DNA of 64,000 bases from Hyalangium ruber (lineage in GTDB: Bacteria > Myxococcota > Myxococcia > Myxococcales > Myxococcaceae): positions 682,001 to 746,000 of the forward strand of contig NZ_JAXIVS010000003.1 in assembly GCF_034259325.1 (NCBI RefSeq), written 5' to 3'. Numbering within the stretch: position 1 is the stretch's first letter; every line of letters starts with the position of its first letter. The notes beneath the pieces are model-generated. The model did no database searches. It was not told the origin of the DNA and worked only from the letters and a program-made list of their open reading frames with translations. Positions 1 through 7,802 of this stretch are shown here, piece after piece. Both the position numbers and the translations under genes were made by a program.

Positions 1-647
1 TTGATCTCATGCGCCACCCCCGCGGCCATCATGCCCAGGCTGGAGAACTTCTCCTGCTCGACGGCGCGCTGGTGGATCCGCTGGAGCCGCTGGTGGGCAT
101 CCCGCAGCTCCTGCTGGTGCTCCAGCGTGCGACCCAGCGCCCCGCGCAGGAGCTCGACCCGCTTCTCGGTGACCAGGAAGCCAAAGACGCCCAGCAGGCT
201 GAAGGCCAGGAGCACTTCCGGAGCGGCGCCGTCCCACCAGGCGATGGCGTCGACCGACAGCAGGAAGAACACTCCGCGGGGGCGCACCCACCGGTCCAGC
301 CCATAGAACCAGATCAGGTTGTAGGGCACGTAGATCCACACCGGCGCGGCCCAGCGGGTGAAGTGCCCCACCACCGCGATGCCCATGACGTTGAGGACCG
401 TGCGCGCTGTCTCGAGCACCGAGCGGCTCGTCCACTTCGCGAGCCACTCGATGAGCACCAGGTTCCACAGCATCAGCACCGTGGCGACCCCGAGCACCGC
501 GAGGAATGCGCTCCACTGACCCCAGAACCAGATGAGCAGGACGAGGTTGATCACCAAAGCGCCCAGGCCCGCGGTCTTGTTCACCCCCAGATGAACCTGT
601 TCCGGGTCCGCTTCCGGCGCGGGAGCCTGCTTGGGTGTCGGGGTCAT
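1..647 (-). CDS. membrane sensor histidine kinase, N-terminal part (runs off window)
   Basis: Only the first 215 residues are present; the C-terminal catalytic part lies beyond base 1. The reading starts at an ATG at 645-647, 11 bases after the stop of the upstream zinc-ribbon gene, so the two are probably co-transcribed. After a short Pro/Ala/Glu-rich cytoplasmic leader there are about five hydrophobic segments, then a charged helical linker rich in Glu, Gln, Arg and His. The last visible residues read [13 protein letters not shown], the start of the H-box of a HisKA dimerisation domain, with the phospho-accepting His inside AHEI. The N-terminal module would sense an unknown membrane or cytoplasmic cue. 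The family call is safe; the signal and partner regulator are not visible. Confidence 0.85.
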   Translation of the reverse strand, partial: MTPTPKQAPAPEADPEQVHLGVNKTAGLGALVINLVLLIWFWGQWSAFLAVLGVATVLMLWNLVLIEWLAKWTSRSVLETARTVLNVMGIAVVGHFTRWAAPVWIYVPYNLIWFYGLDRWVRPRGVFFLLSVDAIAWWDGAAPEVLLAFSLLGVFGFLVTEKRVELLRGALGRTLEHQQELRDAHQRLQRIHQRAVEQEKFSSLGMMAAGVAHEI

Positions 648-658
648 CCGAAGCCCGC

Positions 659-1291
659 TCAGGCGCGAGAGCTGCCACACTCCGGGCAGAACTTCGCCTT
701 GGCCCCCATCTCCGCGCCGCACTTGCCACAGCTCGTCTTCGCCGCCAGCGGCTTGCCACATTCAGGGCAGAACTTGCCGCCCTCGACGCTGGCGTTGCAG
801 TGCGGGCAGGCCGCCATGCGCGTGGCCTTCATGTCCAGCGCCTCCACCTGATCGACCTTGCGCGCCTTGTCCCAGGCCTGCTCCACGGCGACCTTGGACT
901 GGATGTGCGCGGCCTCCTCGGCGAGGTTCGGCGCGCAGGACTCGCAGAGGTTGCGCGTCTCGTTCCAGCAGTTCCGCGGGCACACCCAGTGGCCACACCG
1001 GGTGCAGTTCTTGAAGTGGGCCTTGGCCTCCTGCACCGACTCGGCATACGCCTCGTCCCGCGCCTTGCCGCGCAGCGCGTCCTTCACATGGTCGCCCGCG
1101 TAGGCCGCGCGAGAGACGGCGCCGCCGAAGAACGAACCCGCCGCCTTCAGGACGCTGGCCGCGATGCCAACGCTGCTCGCCTTGAAAGGCGACATGTGAC
1201 CGTTGTTGCACTTGTCGCAATAGAACTCGAACTGAAAGCCGTGGTTGTTCGAGCGATCTTTGTAGTTGCGGGTGAATTGGATCAGCGGCAT
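659..1291 (-). CDS. zinc-ribbon protein with C-terminal double zinc ribbon
   Basis: A 210-residue cytoplasmic protein with no signal peptide. Cysteine pairs occur at 25/28, 96/99, 104/108 and 116/119, and the last ~50 residues hold four more (ACPHC, FCPEC, SCGKC, FCPEC) typical of a double zinc ribbon (DZR). Between the first and second pairs is a Gly/Ala-rich stretch (about 41-66) that could be a hydrophobic helix. The ATG at 1289-1291 is preferred over upstream in-frame starts because AGGAGA lies nine bases before it. The gene ends 11 bases before the sensor kinase, so it may work with that kinase. Zinc binding is inferred from the motifs; no specific function is recognised. Confidence 0.8.
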   Translation of the reverse strand: MPLIQFTRNYKDRSNNHGFQFEFYCDKCNNGHMSPFKASSVGIAASVLKAAGSFFGGAVSRAAYAGDHVKDALRGKARDEAYAESVQEAKAHFKNCTRCGHWVCPRNCWNETRNLCESCAPNLAEEAAHIQSKVAVEQAWDKARKVDQVEALDMKATRMAACPHCNASVEGGKFCPECGKPLAAKTSCGKCGAEMGAKAKFCPECGSSRA

Positions 1292-1420
1292 GGCAAGCCG
1301 TCTCCTGAGGGGAACGAAACGCTTCCAGATTATCACGGCCCCTCTCGCGCCTCCCTTTGGTAGCTTGCTCGGTACCCCGCCTCCCAGCGGGTCCATCCCC
1401 CGCAGTCCACTGGAGTACTC

Positions 1421-2314
1421 ATGACCCCCCTCGCTCGCGCGGCGCTCGCCGCGAGTGTCGCCGCTCTCCTCCTCGCGGCTCCCCAAGCTTCGGCCACCAA
1501 CTACACGCTGTGGATCCACGGCAAGAACTCGGGTGGAACCCAGGCCGGCAACTATGCCGACTTCTCCAACTGGGGACCCAGCTCCACCGCGGCCGGAGTG
1601 AACAAGAAGGCGGTCAACTGGGATGGTCGGCAGCGAATCGGCGGGCAGAACTACCGCATCCGCGACGCCCTGGACTGCTTCTGCACGGGCACCAACTGGT
1701 GCTACATCGCCGTGCATTCCGCCGGAGACCTGCAGATCGGCTACGCGCTGTCGCTCTACGGCACCTCGGCCCGCTACAAGAAGAACGCCACCCCCAACTC
1801 CAGCGGCGTGTGCGGCAACACGGATGGCACCACCCAGACGGGCTGGAACATCAAGTGGGTGGACGTGGCCTCGGGCGCCGGTGGCGGCAGTGAGCTGGCC
1901 GACGTCGGTGAGTGGGCCACGAACGACCCCATCGTCGGGGACCTGGTCACCACCACGGCGCGCGCGATGTACAACCACAACACCACGGGCGCGAAGTGGT
2001 TCTACATGTTCGCGGGCGCCAAGGGCACGGCCTACTCGGGCATCCTCCCCGGGCAGGATGACGAGGCGGTGGCCTACCACACCACGGGCGGCGTCTCCGG
2101 CAGCTCAGGCGGCTCCTACTGCAACCCGGGTGACTGGTTCTGCGGCGGCACGCTGAACACCGGCACCAACGCCTGCAGCGACGGCCGCGCCAAGTGGAGC
2201 TACCACACGGTGAGCCTGCGCGACGACGGCGAGTCCTACAGCCACGGCGCCGGTGGCCAGTGGGGCGGCATCGTCTCCAAGGTGCGCGAGGACATCGTCC
2301 TCTACGCCAAGTAG
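1421..2314 (+). CDS. secreted hypothetical protein with possible alpha/beta-hydrolase triad
   Basis: A 297-residue protein with a clear Sec signal peptide (LAASVAALLLAAPQASA, cleavage near residue 25). The mature part starts with TLWIHGKNSGG (His33-Gly34), like the HG oxyanion turn of lipases. VHSAGD at 98-103 resembles a nucleophile elbow with Ser100, although the first Gly of GxSxG is Val. Asp213/Asp214 and His275 (in SYSHG) fall in the right order for a Ser-Asp-His triad. Several Cys residues suggest disulfides. No family is recognised with confidence: the hydrolase idea is inference from motif order, and an esterase or a non-enzymatic secreted protein are both possible. It converges on the next gene across a strong hairpin. 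Confidence 0.75.
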   Translation: MTPLARAALAASVAALLLAAPQASATNYTLWIHGKNSGGTQAGNYADFSNWGPSSTAAGVNKKAVNWDGRQRIGGQNYRIRDALDCFCTGTNWCYIAVHSAGDLQIGYALSLYGTSARYKKNATPNSSGVCGNTDGTTQTGWNIKWVDVASGAGGGSELADVGEWATNDPIVGDLVTTTARAMYNHNTTGAKWFYMFAGAKGTAYSGILPGQDDEAVAYHTTGGVSGSSGGSYCNPGDWFCGGTLNTGTNACSDGRAKWSYHTVSLRDDGESYSHGAGGQWGGIVSKVREDIVLYAK

Positions 2315-2323
2315 GCAACGCAT

Positions 2324-2352
2324 CGGGGAGCGGCTCCAGCAGCCGCTCCTCG
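2324..2352. terminator. bidirectional hairpin between convergent genes
   Basis: A perfect nine-base stem (GGAGCGGCT at 2327-2335 with AGCCGCTCC at 2341-2349) encloses a five-base loop, and three more pairs extend it outward. It sits between the convergent stop codons at 2314 and 2370. There is no clear T-tract, so the terminator role is inferred from placement and stem strength. Confidence 0.6.
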
Positions 2353-2369
2353 GGCAAGGTGTACCAGTC

Positions 2370-2843
2370 CTAGGTGTCCACCACGGCGATCACGAGGACG
2401 CCCGCCTCTCCCGTGGTGGCCTCGGTGATGAGGAACGACCAGATGGCGACCTGGTCCTTGCGCGGAGTCCAGCTCAGGGTGCCGGTCGCCTCGTCCATGC
2501 TCGCGCCCTCGGGCAGCGGCGACACCGTGAAGCGCAGCTCGGGCGTGGAGAGCCCCTTGCCGCAGCGCAGGGTGACGGTCAGCGGCTTCCCTTCCACCGC
2601 CAGGTGTGTCCCGCCTCCCTCCGGCGCACAGAGCTTGGATTGGGAGGGTGGAGGCGTGCCCGCGTCTGGCGGCGGTGGAAGGGCTGGGAAGGGAAGCGGC
2701 GCCAGGGGAATCGGTGGCAGCGGGAGCCCCGAGCGCTCGGAGTCGGTCCCTGCCTCGTCCGGTGACGAAGGGCCGCAGCGCAGCGCGACCACGCATGCGA
2801 CCAGCAACACCCCTCCGCTAAAGACCTTCGCCCTGCCCGCCAT
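2370..2843 (-). CDS. small Pro-rich lipoprotein with putative Ig-like domain
   Basis: 157 residues from the ATG at 2841-2843. The N-terminus MAGRAKVFSGGVLLVAC gives a positively charged start, a short hydrophobic core and a good lipobox (LVAC, Cys17). A long Pro-rich linker follows (about 45-75), then a C-terminal domain with ATGTLSWTP, the signature of putative Ig-like (He_PIG/cadherin-like) modules. In-frame starts further upstream would place a Gly/Arg-rich leader before the signal peptide, so the internal ATG was chosen. Probably a cell-envelope lipoprotein of unknown role. Confidence 0.65.
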   Translation of the reverse strand: MAGRAKVFSGGVLLVACVVALRCGPSSPDEAGTDSERSGLPLPPIPLAPLPFPALPPPPDAGTPPPSQSKLCAPEGGGTHLAVEGKPLTVTLRCGKGLSTPELRFTVSPLPEGASMDEATGTLSWTPRKDQVAIWSFLITEATTGEAGVLVIAVVDT

Positions 2844-3044
2844 TCCGCCCCCCACCCGCCCGACTCCCCGTCGAGAGGAGTAAGCACTCCCGGTGAGCAC
2901 GGCAGGAGGCCCCGGAGCCACTGTCGCTCCACGGACACGCCGCTCTCTCGCCCAACGCCCTCACTGACCTTGGGTCATCCGATTCGCCCTCACGGGCAAT
3001 ACATGGTTCAACGATGAACAGCGGCCCTATACTCGGGGACATTC

Positions 3045-3578
3045 ATGTCTGAGCCCTCCTCCGTTCCCCCCACGCGTCGAGGCTTTCTCGGTGCGATCAC
3101 CGTGCTGCTCGGCGGCGCCATCGCGGCGCTCGCGGCCGTGCCCGTGCTGGGCAGCATCCTCTCGCCGCTGCGCCCCGCCCCACGCACGGGCAATGACGTG
3201 CCCATCCCCGTGGGCAACGTGTCGGACTTCACCGTGGGCGTGCCGCGCCGCGTGGAGCTGGTCCGCTCCGTCACCGACGCCTGGAGCCGCTCCGAGGCCA
3301 CCACCGTGGGCGCCGCCTGGCTCACCCGCAAGGCCGATGGCACCTTCACCGCCCTGTCCACCATCTGCCCGCACCTGGGCTGCGGGGTGAACATGGACAA
3401 GCAGCGCGGCCACTTCGCCTGCCCCTGCCACACCTCCGCCTTCGCCATGGATGGCGCGCGCCTGGAAGGGCCCGCCCCTCGTGGCATGGATCCGCTCACT
3501 GTGGAGGTGCGCGGCCAGGCGGTGCTCGTCCACTACCGGCGCTTCAAGCAGGGCATCTCCGAACGGGAAGAGGTGTAG
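3045..3578 (+). CDS. Rieske [2Fe-2S] iron-sulfur protein of a bc-type complex
   Basis: A 177-residue ubiquinol/menaquinol-oxidising complex subunit that passes electrons from quinol to cytochrome c. The N-terminus has a twin-arginine start (TRRGFLG) followed by one hydrophobic anchor helix (about 17-40), as in QcrA/PetA proteins. The cluster-binding motifs are CPHLGC (108-113) and CPCHTS (126-131): Cys108, His110, Cys126 and His129 are the expected ligands, and Cys113-Cys128 the stabilising disulfide. The stop lies eight bases before the start of the cytochrome b fusion, so the genes form an operon, with the small cytochrome c following. A TATACT hexamer at 3028-3033 could be a -10 element, but no good -35 was found. 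Confidence 0.93.
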   Translation: MSEPSSVPPTRRGFLGAITVLLGGAIAALAAVPVLGSILSPLRPAPRTGNDVPIPVGNVSDFTVGVPRRVELVRSVTDAWSRSEATTVGAAWLTRKADGTFTALSTICPHLGCGVNMDKQRGHFACPCHTSAFAMDGARLEGPAPRGMDPLTVEVRGQAVLVHYRRFKQGISEREEV

Positions 3579-3585
3579 GTCCCCC

Positions 3586-5298
3586 ATGCTCAAACGCTTC
3601 GGCGACTGGCTGGACTCCCGCACCGGCCACCGCGCCCTGATGCACAGTGCCCTTTTCGAGCGTGTGCTCGGCGGGGCGCGCTGGCGCTACGTCTTCGGCT
3701 CGGCCCTCGTCGTCCTCATCCTGCTGCAGGCCGTCACCGGCATTGCCCTGGAGCTCTACTACAGCCCGTCCACCACGGACGCGTGGGCCTCCGTCAACTA
3801 CATCGAGACGCAGGTGCAGCTGGGCTCGCTGGTGCGCGGCCTGCACCACTTCGGCGCCTCGGCCATCGTCATCCTGGTGGTGCTGCACCTGCTGCAGACG
3901 GCGTGGGCCGGTGCCTTCCGCGCCCCGCGCGAGGTGAACTGGCTGGCCGGCTTCGTGCTGATGCAGATCATCCTCGCCCTGGCGCTCACCGGCTACCTGC
4001 TGCCGTGGGACCAGAAGGGCTACTGGGCCACGCAGGTGGCCACCTCCATCGCCGGTACGCTGCCGCTCATCGGCGAGAAGCTGCAGACCTTCCTCCAGGG
4101 CGGAGCCTCCTACGGCAACCTCACCCTGACGCGCTTCCACACCCTGCACGTGATTCTGCTGCCGGCGGGCCTGGTCCTCTTCCTCGGCATCCACCTGGCC
4201 CTCTTCCGCAAGCACGGCGTCACCCCACCGGACATGCCCCAGGAAGAGCTGGAGCGCCGCGCCGAGCCCTTCTTCCCCAAGCAGCTCTTCTATGACACCG
4301 CCTTCGCCGCGGCGGTGGTGGGCACGCTCTTCTTCGTCGCCTTCAGCCAGGGCGCGCCGCTGGAGGGCCCGGCGGATCCCTCCTCGCAGTACCTCGCCCG
4401 CCCCGAGTGGTACTTCCTACCCCTGTTCCAGCTGCTGAAGTACTTCGAGGGCGGCGCCGAACTGCTGGGCACCGTCGTCCTGCCCGGCCTGGCCATGGGC
4501 TTCATGGCCACCCTGCCCTTCATCCACGCGTTCCTGGTGCGCCGCCTTCCCCAGGCGCACCGGGCGCTGGCGCTCGTGCTCACCTTGGGTCTCGCGGGCG
4601 TGGGCGCCCTGGGCGCGCTCGCCGTGGCCTCGGACCGCAAGGATCCCGCCGTCGCCACCATGGCCGCCCGCGCCCACGAGGAGGCCCTCGAGGCCCGCCG
4701 CCTGGCCACCAAGGGTGTACCCACCGCGGGCCCCCTGGAGCTGTACCGCAATGACCCCATCGTCTGGGGCGCGCGCGTCATCTCCGCCCAGTGCCAGTCC
4801 TGCCACCAGGCCTGTGACACCCCGAACTACACCGGCAGCCCGTGCCTGGAGGGCTACGCCTCACGCGCCTGGATCGCCCGCTTCCTGCGCAACCCCCGCG
4901 CCCCGCACTTCTTCGGCAACACGAAGATCGACGAGATGGACGCCTACACCGGCCCCCAGGAGTCCCTGGACGCGCTGGTCGAGTTCCTCTACTCGCAGGG
5001 CGAGCGGCCAGACGTGACGGTGGCGCTGGCCAAGAAGGGCGAGGAGCTGTTCGACGGCGAGGGCTGCGCCAGCTGTCACACCCTGGACGGGGTGGGCAGC
5101 GGCATGGCGCCGGACCTGAAGGGCTGGGCCTCCCACGCGTGGACCGCCGCCTTCATCCGCACGCCGGGTGCGCCCCGCTTCTTCGGCGAGCTCAACGAGA
5201 TGGAGACGTTTGACCACACCCGCCTGCCCGAGGACGAGCTGCGGGCTGTCACCCTCTGGCTCCATGCTCAGGCCTCCCAGCCCTTGAAGTTTCCCTAG
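3586..5298 (+). CDS. cytochrome b fused to two C-terminal cytochrome c domains
   Basis: 570 residues from the ATG at 3586; the open frame continues upstream but overlaps the Rieske gene. The N-terminal ~370 residues are a complete cytochrome b (b6-like plus subunit IV-like region) with eight or so membrane helices. Heme-b ligands are His87/His101 in helix B and His188/His203 in helix D; the 15-residue spacing in helix D matches b6-type rather than mitochondrial-type cytochrome b. The quinol-site motif PEWY is at 273-276. After the last helices come two c-type heme motifs, CQSCH (403-407) and CASCH (494-498), each followed by the same YAS/WAS-x-AW-x-A-F-I/L-R pattern, which suggests domain duplication. 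The protein therefore combines cytochrome b with the cytochrome c electron acceptor. Confidence 0.92.
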   Translation: MLKRFGDWLDSRTGHRALMHSALFERVLGGARWRYVFGSALVVLILLQAVTGIALELYYSPSTTDAWASVNYIETQVQLGSLVRGLHHFGASAIVILVVLHLLQTAWAGAFRAPREVNWLAGFVLMQIILALALTGYLLPWDQKGYWATQVATSIAGTLPLIGEKLQTFLQGGASYGNLTLTRFHTLHVILLPAGLVLFLGIHLALFRKHGVTPPDMPQEELERRAEPFFPKQLFYDTAFAAAVVGTLFFVAFSQGAPLEGPADPSSQYLARPEWYFLPLFQLLKYFEGGAELLGTVVLPGLAMGFMATLPFIHAFLVRRLPQAHRALALVLTLGLAGVGALGALAVASDRKDPAVATMAARAHEEALEARRLATKGVPTAGPLELYRNDPIVWGARVISAQCQSCHQACDTPNYTGSPCLEGYASRAWIARFLRNPRAPHFFGNTKIDEMDAYTGPQESLDALVEFLYSQGERPDVTVALAKKGEELFDGEGCASCHTLDGVGSGMAPDLKGWASHAWTAAFIRTPGAPRFFGELNEMETFDHTRLPEDELRAVTLWLHAQASQPLKFP

Positions 5299-5355
5299 CC
5301 GGCGGCCGTCCGTGCCGGCGAAGACATTCACCCGAAGGACAATGGAGTCAGTGAC

Positions 5356-5676
5356 ATGAAGATGCGGTTTGCCCTGGTGCTCAGCCTCTCGCTCGCCGCC
5401 ACCGCGTATGCCGAGGACACCGCCGATGTGTGGAAGGCCAAGTGCAAGTCCTGCCACGGCGAGGACGGCGCGGCCAAGACCAAGATGGGGGAGAAGGAGA
5501 AGATCCCCGACATGACCTCGGCCACGTGGCACAAGAACCACTCGGACGAGAAGATCCGCGAGTACATCGCCGAAGGCTCCAAGAAGAACCCGAAGATGAA
5601 GCCCTTCAAGGACAAGCTCACTCCGGAGCAGATCGACTCCCTGGTGAAGCACATCCGTGGGATGGAAGCGAAGTAA
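5356..5676 (+). CDS. small periplasmic cytochrome c (class I)
   Basis: 106 residues. A Sec signal peptide (MKMRFALVLSLSLAATAYA) precedes an ~85-residue monoheme domain with CKSCH about ten residues into the mature protein and a Met-rich C-terminal half (MKPF is a candidate for the sixth ligand). Lys-rich composition suggests a basic electron carrier. It lies 57 bases after the cytochrome b-c fusion gene and is the likely soluble acceptor carrying electrons from that complex to a terminal oxidase. Family is certain; partner is inferred from gene order. Confidence 0.9.
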   Translation: MKMRFALVLSLSLAATAYAEDTADVWKAKCKSCHGEDGAAKTKMGEKEKIPDMTSATWHKNHSDEKIREYIAEGSKKNPKMKPFKDKLTPEQIDSLVKHIRGMEAK

Positions 5677-5742
5677 GCCCGGCGTGAATATCACTGGCTC
5701 CGGGCCGTAACTCCTCTACGAAGCCCGCCCGGAGCCGCCGCC

Positions 5743-6021
5743 ATGAAGACCCTCGCCCTTACCCTGCTCTTCATCCTGTCGCTGGTCACCCTGCTCTCCG
5801 CCGCGCGCGCTGACGCCCTGAGCCAGCCCCGCATCGAGTCGCGGATGGCCCGCCCGCTCCCCCTGCCCGAGGGGGATGACAAGGACGACGACAAGAAGGA
5901 CGACGAGGAGGACGAGGAGGAGTACCGCGGCTTGAGCTCCCACGCCGCCCTGGAGCTGGTGGATCCGGGTGGGCTGGACGACGTGCTGCGGCTGCGCCTC
6001 GCCGCCCGGCTCGGGCCCTGA
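5743..6021 (+). CDS. small secreted protein with Asp/Glu/Lys-rich segment
   Basis: 92 residues with a convincing signal peptide (MKTLALTLLFILSLVTLLSAARA). The mature part is short, Pro-containing, then has a highly charged run of Asp, Lys and Glu (residues ~45-60: DDKDDDKKDDEEDEEE), and a C-terminal amphipathic tail. No family is recognised. A coding role is supported by the signal peptide and by its position between the cytochrome c gene and the cyclase gene on the same strand; the charged segment could bind cations or simply be disordered. Confidence 0.55.
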   Translation: MKTLALTLLFILSLVTLLSAARADALSQPRIESRMARPLPLPEGDDKDDDKKDDEEDEEEYRGLSSHAALELVDPGGLDDVLRLRLAARLGP

Positions 6022-6083
6022 ACCCCTGGGCAGGCAAGGGAGCACCCCACCCCCGGGCCGAACGCTGTTAGCATGGGGCGCGG

Positions 6084-7676
6084 ATGTGGCTCATCGTCAA
6101 CCCAGGCCTTCTCGACGAGAAGGAACACCCGCTCCCCGAGGGGCAATCGACCATCGGTCGCACGGAGGAGAACTCCATCCGTGTGCTGCACATGAGCCTG
6201 TCGCGCAAGCACGCGCGGCTCGAGCGCCACGGGGACCGCATCGTCCTGGTCGACCTGGGCAGCAAGAATGGCACCCTCGTCAACGGCGTGCGCGTCGAGC
6301 GCTTCGCGCTGCGTGAGGGCGACTCCTTCCAGTGCGGAGATGTTCACTTCAAGCTCGTGTCCTCCCCGGCCGAGATGGAGCCCACGCACATCCAGGTGCT
6401 GACCACCCGCTTCTCGCCCTCCTCCATGGAGGAGCTGCTGGAGCAGGGCCGCGCCCCCAACAGCCCCTCGGCGCTCAAGGTGCGGCAGGCGAGCGAAGCC
6501 GATGTGCGCTCCGCCGAGAAGCTGCGGGTGCTGCTCAAGGTCAGCCAGATGCTCTCCTCGCCGGGCCCCATCGACGGCCTGCTGGAGCGCATCGCCCAGC
6601 TCGTCTTCCAGATCCTCGAGGTGGACCGGGCGGCCATCCTCCTGGCGGACCGGACCAGCGGAGAGCTGCGCCCGCGGGTGGCACGGCTGTCCACCGGCGA
6701 GGTGCCCTCGGGCTCCTTCTACAGCCAGCACGTGGTGGAGTACGTGCGCAAGCACAGCGTGGCGGCGCTCTTCGCCGACGCGCGCGAGGACCCCCGGCTG
6801 GATGGGGCCGACTCCGTCATGCTGCAGTCCATCCGCTCGGCCATGTGCGTGCCGCTCAAGCCCCAGGATGAGGTGCTGGGCGTGCTGTACGTGGACAACC
6901 AGGCCCGCGCCAACGGCTTCACCGAGGAGGACCTGGAGTTCCTCACCGCCTTCGCCAACCAGGCGGCCATCGCCTTGGAGAACTCGCTGCTCTCCCAGCG
7001 GCTGGCCGAAGAGGCGGTGATGAAGAACGCCTACCTGCGCTTCTTCCCGCCCACGGTGCTCAAGAAGCTGCAGAGCGAGAAGCAGGCCCACCTGGGCATC
7101 GTCGAGACGGAGGTCACCATCCTCTTCTCGGACATCACCGGCTTCACCTCGCTGTCCTCCAACCTGCCCCCCCGGCAGGTGGTGGACCTGCTCAACGAGT
7201 ACTTCCCGGTGATGGCCGACATCGTCTTCCGCCACGAGGGCACGCTGGAGAAGTACATCGGCGACGCGCTCATGGCCGTCTGGGGCGCCCCCTTCCCCCA
7301 GCCCGAGGACGCGGACCGGGCGGTGCGCGCGGCGGTGGAGATGCAGCGCGCCCTGGCCCACCTCAACACGCGCTGGCGCTCGGAGGGCCGGACGGAGTTG
7401 CAGATCCACGTGGGCCTCAACACGGGCCGGGTGGCGGCCGGCAACATCGGCTCCGAGCAATATCTGCAGTACGCCACCATCGGCGATGCCACCAACATCG
7501 CCAGCCGCATCTGCGACGCCGCCGCGCCGGGGGAGATCCGCCTCTCGGAGGCCACCTTCCAGCGCTGCCTGGAGCGCACCTGGCCCATGACGAAGCAGGG
7601 CCCTGTCCACCTCAAGGGCAAGCAAGAACCCCTGTCGCTCTACCGGGTGGAGTGGCGCGACTCGAACGTGGAGTAA
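6084..7676 (+). CDS. FHA-GAF-class III adenylate/guanylate cyclase
   Basis: 530 residues, no membrane segment. An FHA domain occupies about 1-90 (GRTEENSI, SRKHARL and GSKNGTLVNG are the phosphothreonine-binding signature). A GAF domain spans about 150-310. The C-terminal class III cyclase domain (about 340-520) retains both metal aspartates (Asp350 in FSDITGF, Asp394 in YIGDAL) and the transition-state pair Asn471/Arg475 (TNIASR), so it should be catalytically competent. Similar FHA/GAF-linked cyclases are known from myxobacteria. The FHA domain predicts control by a Ser/Thr kinase; the kinase-cyclase fusion gene lies 126 bases downstream and is an obvious candidate. Whether the product is cAMP or cGMP cannot be told safely. 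Confidence 0.92.
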   Translation: MWLIVNPGLLDEKEHPLPEGQSTIGRTEENSIRVLHMSLSRKHARLERHGDRIVLVDLGSKNGTLVNGVRVERFALREGDSFQCGDVHFKLVSSPAEMEPTHIQVLTTRFSPSSMEELLEQGRAPNSPSALKVRQASEADVRSAEKLRVLLKVSQMLSSPGPIDGLLERIAQLVFQILEVDRAAILLADRTSGELRPRVARLSTGEVPSGSFYSQHVVEYVRKHSVAALFADAREDPRLDGADSVMLQSIRSAMCVPLKPQDEVLGVLYVDNQARANGFTEEDLEFLTAFANQAAIALENSLLSQRLAEEAVMKNAYLRFFPPTVLKKLQSEKQAHLGIVETEVTILFSDITGFTSLSSNLPPRQVVDLLNEYFPVMADIVFRHEGTLEKYIGDALMAVWGAPFPQPEDADRAVRAAVEMQRALAHLNTRWRSEGRTELQIHVGLNTGRVAAGNIGSEQYLQYATIGDATNIASRICDAAAPGEIRLSEATFQRCLERTWPMTKQGPVHLKGKQEPLSLYRVEWRDSNVE

Positions 7677-7693
7677 GACTCACATCCTCCCCC

Positions 7694-7723
7694 GTGACGT
7701 ACACGCGGGGATCTGGATATGAT
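7694..7723 (+). promoter_or_regulatory. possible sigma70-type promoter for the kinase-cyclase gene
   Basis: GTGACG at 7694-7699 and TATGAT at 7718-7723 are separated by 18 bases, matching four and five of six consensus positions. The pair lies about 80 bases upstream of the ATG at 7803 in the only AT-rich patch of this 126-base gap. Visual match only. Confidence 0.35.
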
Positions 7724-7802
7724 GAAAATGATTCAATCACGTTGAAAGACGGGGGCCTGCCTCCCGGGCTGGAAAGCCGTGGCCACTCCACGGGCAGGGA
7801 GC

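Noticed and set aside
5691-7625. A 644-codon minus-strand frame opposite the FHA-GAF-cyclase
   Set aside because: Shadow of a gene with intact FHA and cyclase motifs.
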